Notes under the pieces: model-generated
The model's database searches: none
Seen by the model: only the letters and a program-made list of their open reading frames with translations
Told to the model about the DNA's origin: nothing
Position numbers and translations under genes: made by a program
DNA from: Paenibacillus sp.
GTDB lineage: Bacteria > Bacillota > Bacilli > Paenibacillales > NBRC-103111
Direction of reading: 5' to 3'
Assembly: GCA_029239545.1 (NCBI GenBank)
Contig: JARBUQ010000253.1
Coordinates: forward strand, 1-6,848
Length of the DNA: 6,848 nt
In this document: positions 6,108 to 6,848 of the stretch, piece by piece
How the letters are laid out: the number at the start of each line of letters is the position of its first letter
How positions within the stretch are numbered: the first letter of the stretch is position 1

Positions 6108-6848
6108 TCAGAGCAGAACTATTTTTTTGTAATCGTTTGACTGTGTAATCAGGGCTCCCGGTTCCGGTTCATTACCACTTCGTTCCTTAATAAGAACATA
6201 ATTATATTTATCCGTGGAGTACAGCTTGAGTCCAGCTTGCATGCATTGATCCAGAAATCGGTTAAAACCAATCCCCAACTTATTCGGAAAAGCTGCTTTT
6301 GCAAAAACTTCTTTTTTCATAATCCAGGCACTGTCTGTTAGCCGCTTCACATATTTATTGTTATACCCCTCATAACGCAAATACAGGTTAGCCTCATTCT
6401 CCTCGTACACATAATAGGTTCCTTTGCCGACTATATGAGCATCTGTGTAATGAAAGGCGTGCATCAGATCGATTATAAAGTTAGGGGCATAATAATGGGA
6501 TTCATTAAAAAGAGATATAAACTCATATTGAGCTTGATTGATCGCGTGACTTACACAATGTCCGAGTGGTTTCTCTTGATCCATCAGATGAATGGAAATG
6601 GTGGAATCAAGCAAAAGCTCCTTTTCCCAAACCTTGAAATGATCGTGGTCAGATGTTAGCAGAATAAGCTCTTTATTTTTCCATGTTTGATAACTGTACT
6701 GCACCAATACTTGTTCCAGCGCTGCCGGATTTCGAATATAGGCGACAATTGTCACTCCAGGTTCTTCTATCAGCCTAAGCTTGAGCTTTTGCAGAATCGT
6801 ATGAAAGCGGTGCTTGTACAGATGTCTGGAGTTGACCTCCCTTATGCC
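6108..6848 (-). CDS. Glycosyltransferase-like domain (CgeB/DUF3880-associated GT2 type), degenerate motifs, 5' partial
   Basis: The frame is open from the right window edge to the TGA at 6110..6108 (246 residues visible). The GTG at 6755 is probably an internal Val, because the reading continues upstream without a stop through GIREVNSRHLYKHRF. Numbered from the edge, the domain starts at GVTIVAYIRN (31-40), followed by YSYQTWKNKELILL (51-64), PLGHCVSHAINQAQYEFISL (94-113), AHIVGKGTYYVY (137-148), MKKEVF (177-182) and GLKLYSTDKYNYV (206-218). This matches the C-terminal GT-A domain that follows a DUF3880/CgeB-type region in many Bacillota glycosyltransferases. The expected acidic DDDDYY-type metal site reads NESHYY (115-120), the expected GED motif reads GFN (194-196), and no HTW-like motif follows the NYV element. 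It may therefore be catalytically inactive or altered, with any activity in the unseen N-terminal part. It is probably the upstream partner of the heparinase gene in a surface-polysaccharide operon. Confidence 0.75.
   Translation of the reverse strand, partial: GIREVNSRHLYKHRFHTILQKLKLRLIEEPGVTIVAYIRNPAALEQVLVQYSYQTWKNKELILLTSDHDHFKVWEKELLLDSTISIHLMDQEKPLGHCVSHAINQAQYEFISLFNESHYYAPNFIIDLMHAFHYTDAHIVGKGTYYVYEENEANLYLRYEGYNNKYVKRLTDSAWIMKKEVFAKAAFPNKLGIGFNRFLDQCMQAGLKLYSTDKYNYVLIKERSGNEPEPGALITQSNDYKKIVLL

Noticed and set aside
6753..6755. GTG at 6755 as the true start of the glycosyltransferase-like gene
   Set aside because: The same frame is open through 31 more codons to the window edge with protein-like sequence, and the GTG falls within the first beta strand of the GT domain (PGVTIVAYI), so it is most likely an internal valine codon.

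Overview
The window looks like chromosomal DNA of a Paenibacillus-type Bacillota. It has mid-range GC, strong purine-rich ribosome-binding sites, GTG starts, and protein families (DUF58/DUF4129 pair, YolD-like protein, M16 peptidase, CgeB/DUF3880-type glycosyltransferase) typical of that group. The assignment rests on protein flavour only; no marker gene is complete here.

Left block (1-2549, all minus strand). A DUF58 protein (from 2513 or 2549 down to 1353) overlaps by 4 nt a multi-TM protein with a C-terminal DUF4129 domain (1356 to 58). After a 43-nt gap, a well-placed ribosome-binding site and ATG (14..12) show the next gene of the operon leaving the window. In Bacillus the related yeaC-yeaD-yebA cluster is followed by guaA, so guaA is a reasonable but unproven guess. 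The usual MoxR ATPase partner is not upstream of the DUF58 gene, and the DUF4129 protein has no transglutaminase domain.

Middle (2550-2939). A 132-bp divergent intergenic region, with a plausible extended -10 promoter and a short dyad, separates the DUF58 operon from a small plus-strand YolD-like gene. That gene ends 3 nt from the stop codon of the convergent minus-strand gene.

Right block (2943-6848, all minus strand). Transcribed in order: the 3' part of a glycosyltransferase-like gene (open to the window edge), an intact heparinase II/III-family polysaccharide lyase without a visible signal peptide, and an M16 zinc metallopeptidase with an intact HxxEH site. Gaps of 66 and 24 nt suggest one transcript. 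The most unusual point is that the glycosyltransferase domain has lost its DxD-like and ED-like catalytic motifs, while the lyase and the peptidase keep theirs. No RNA genes, insertion sequences, CRISPR arrays or long repeats were seen.
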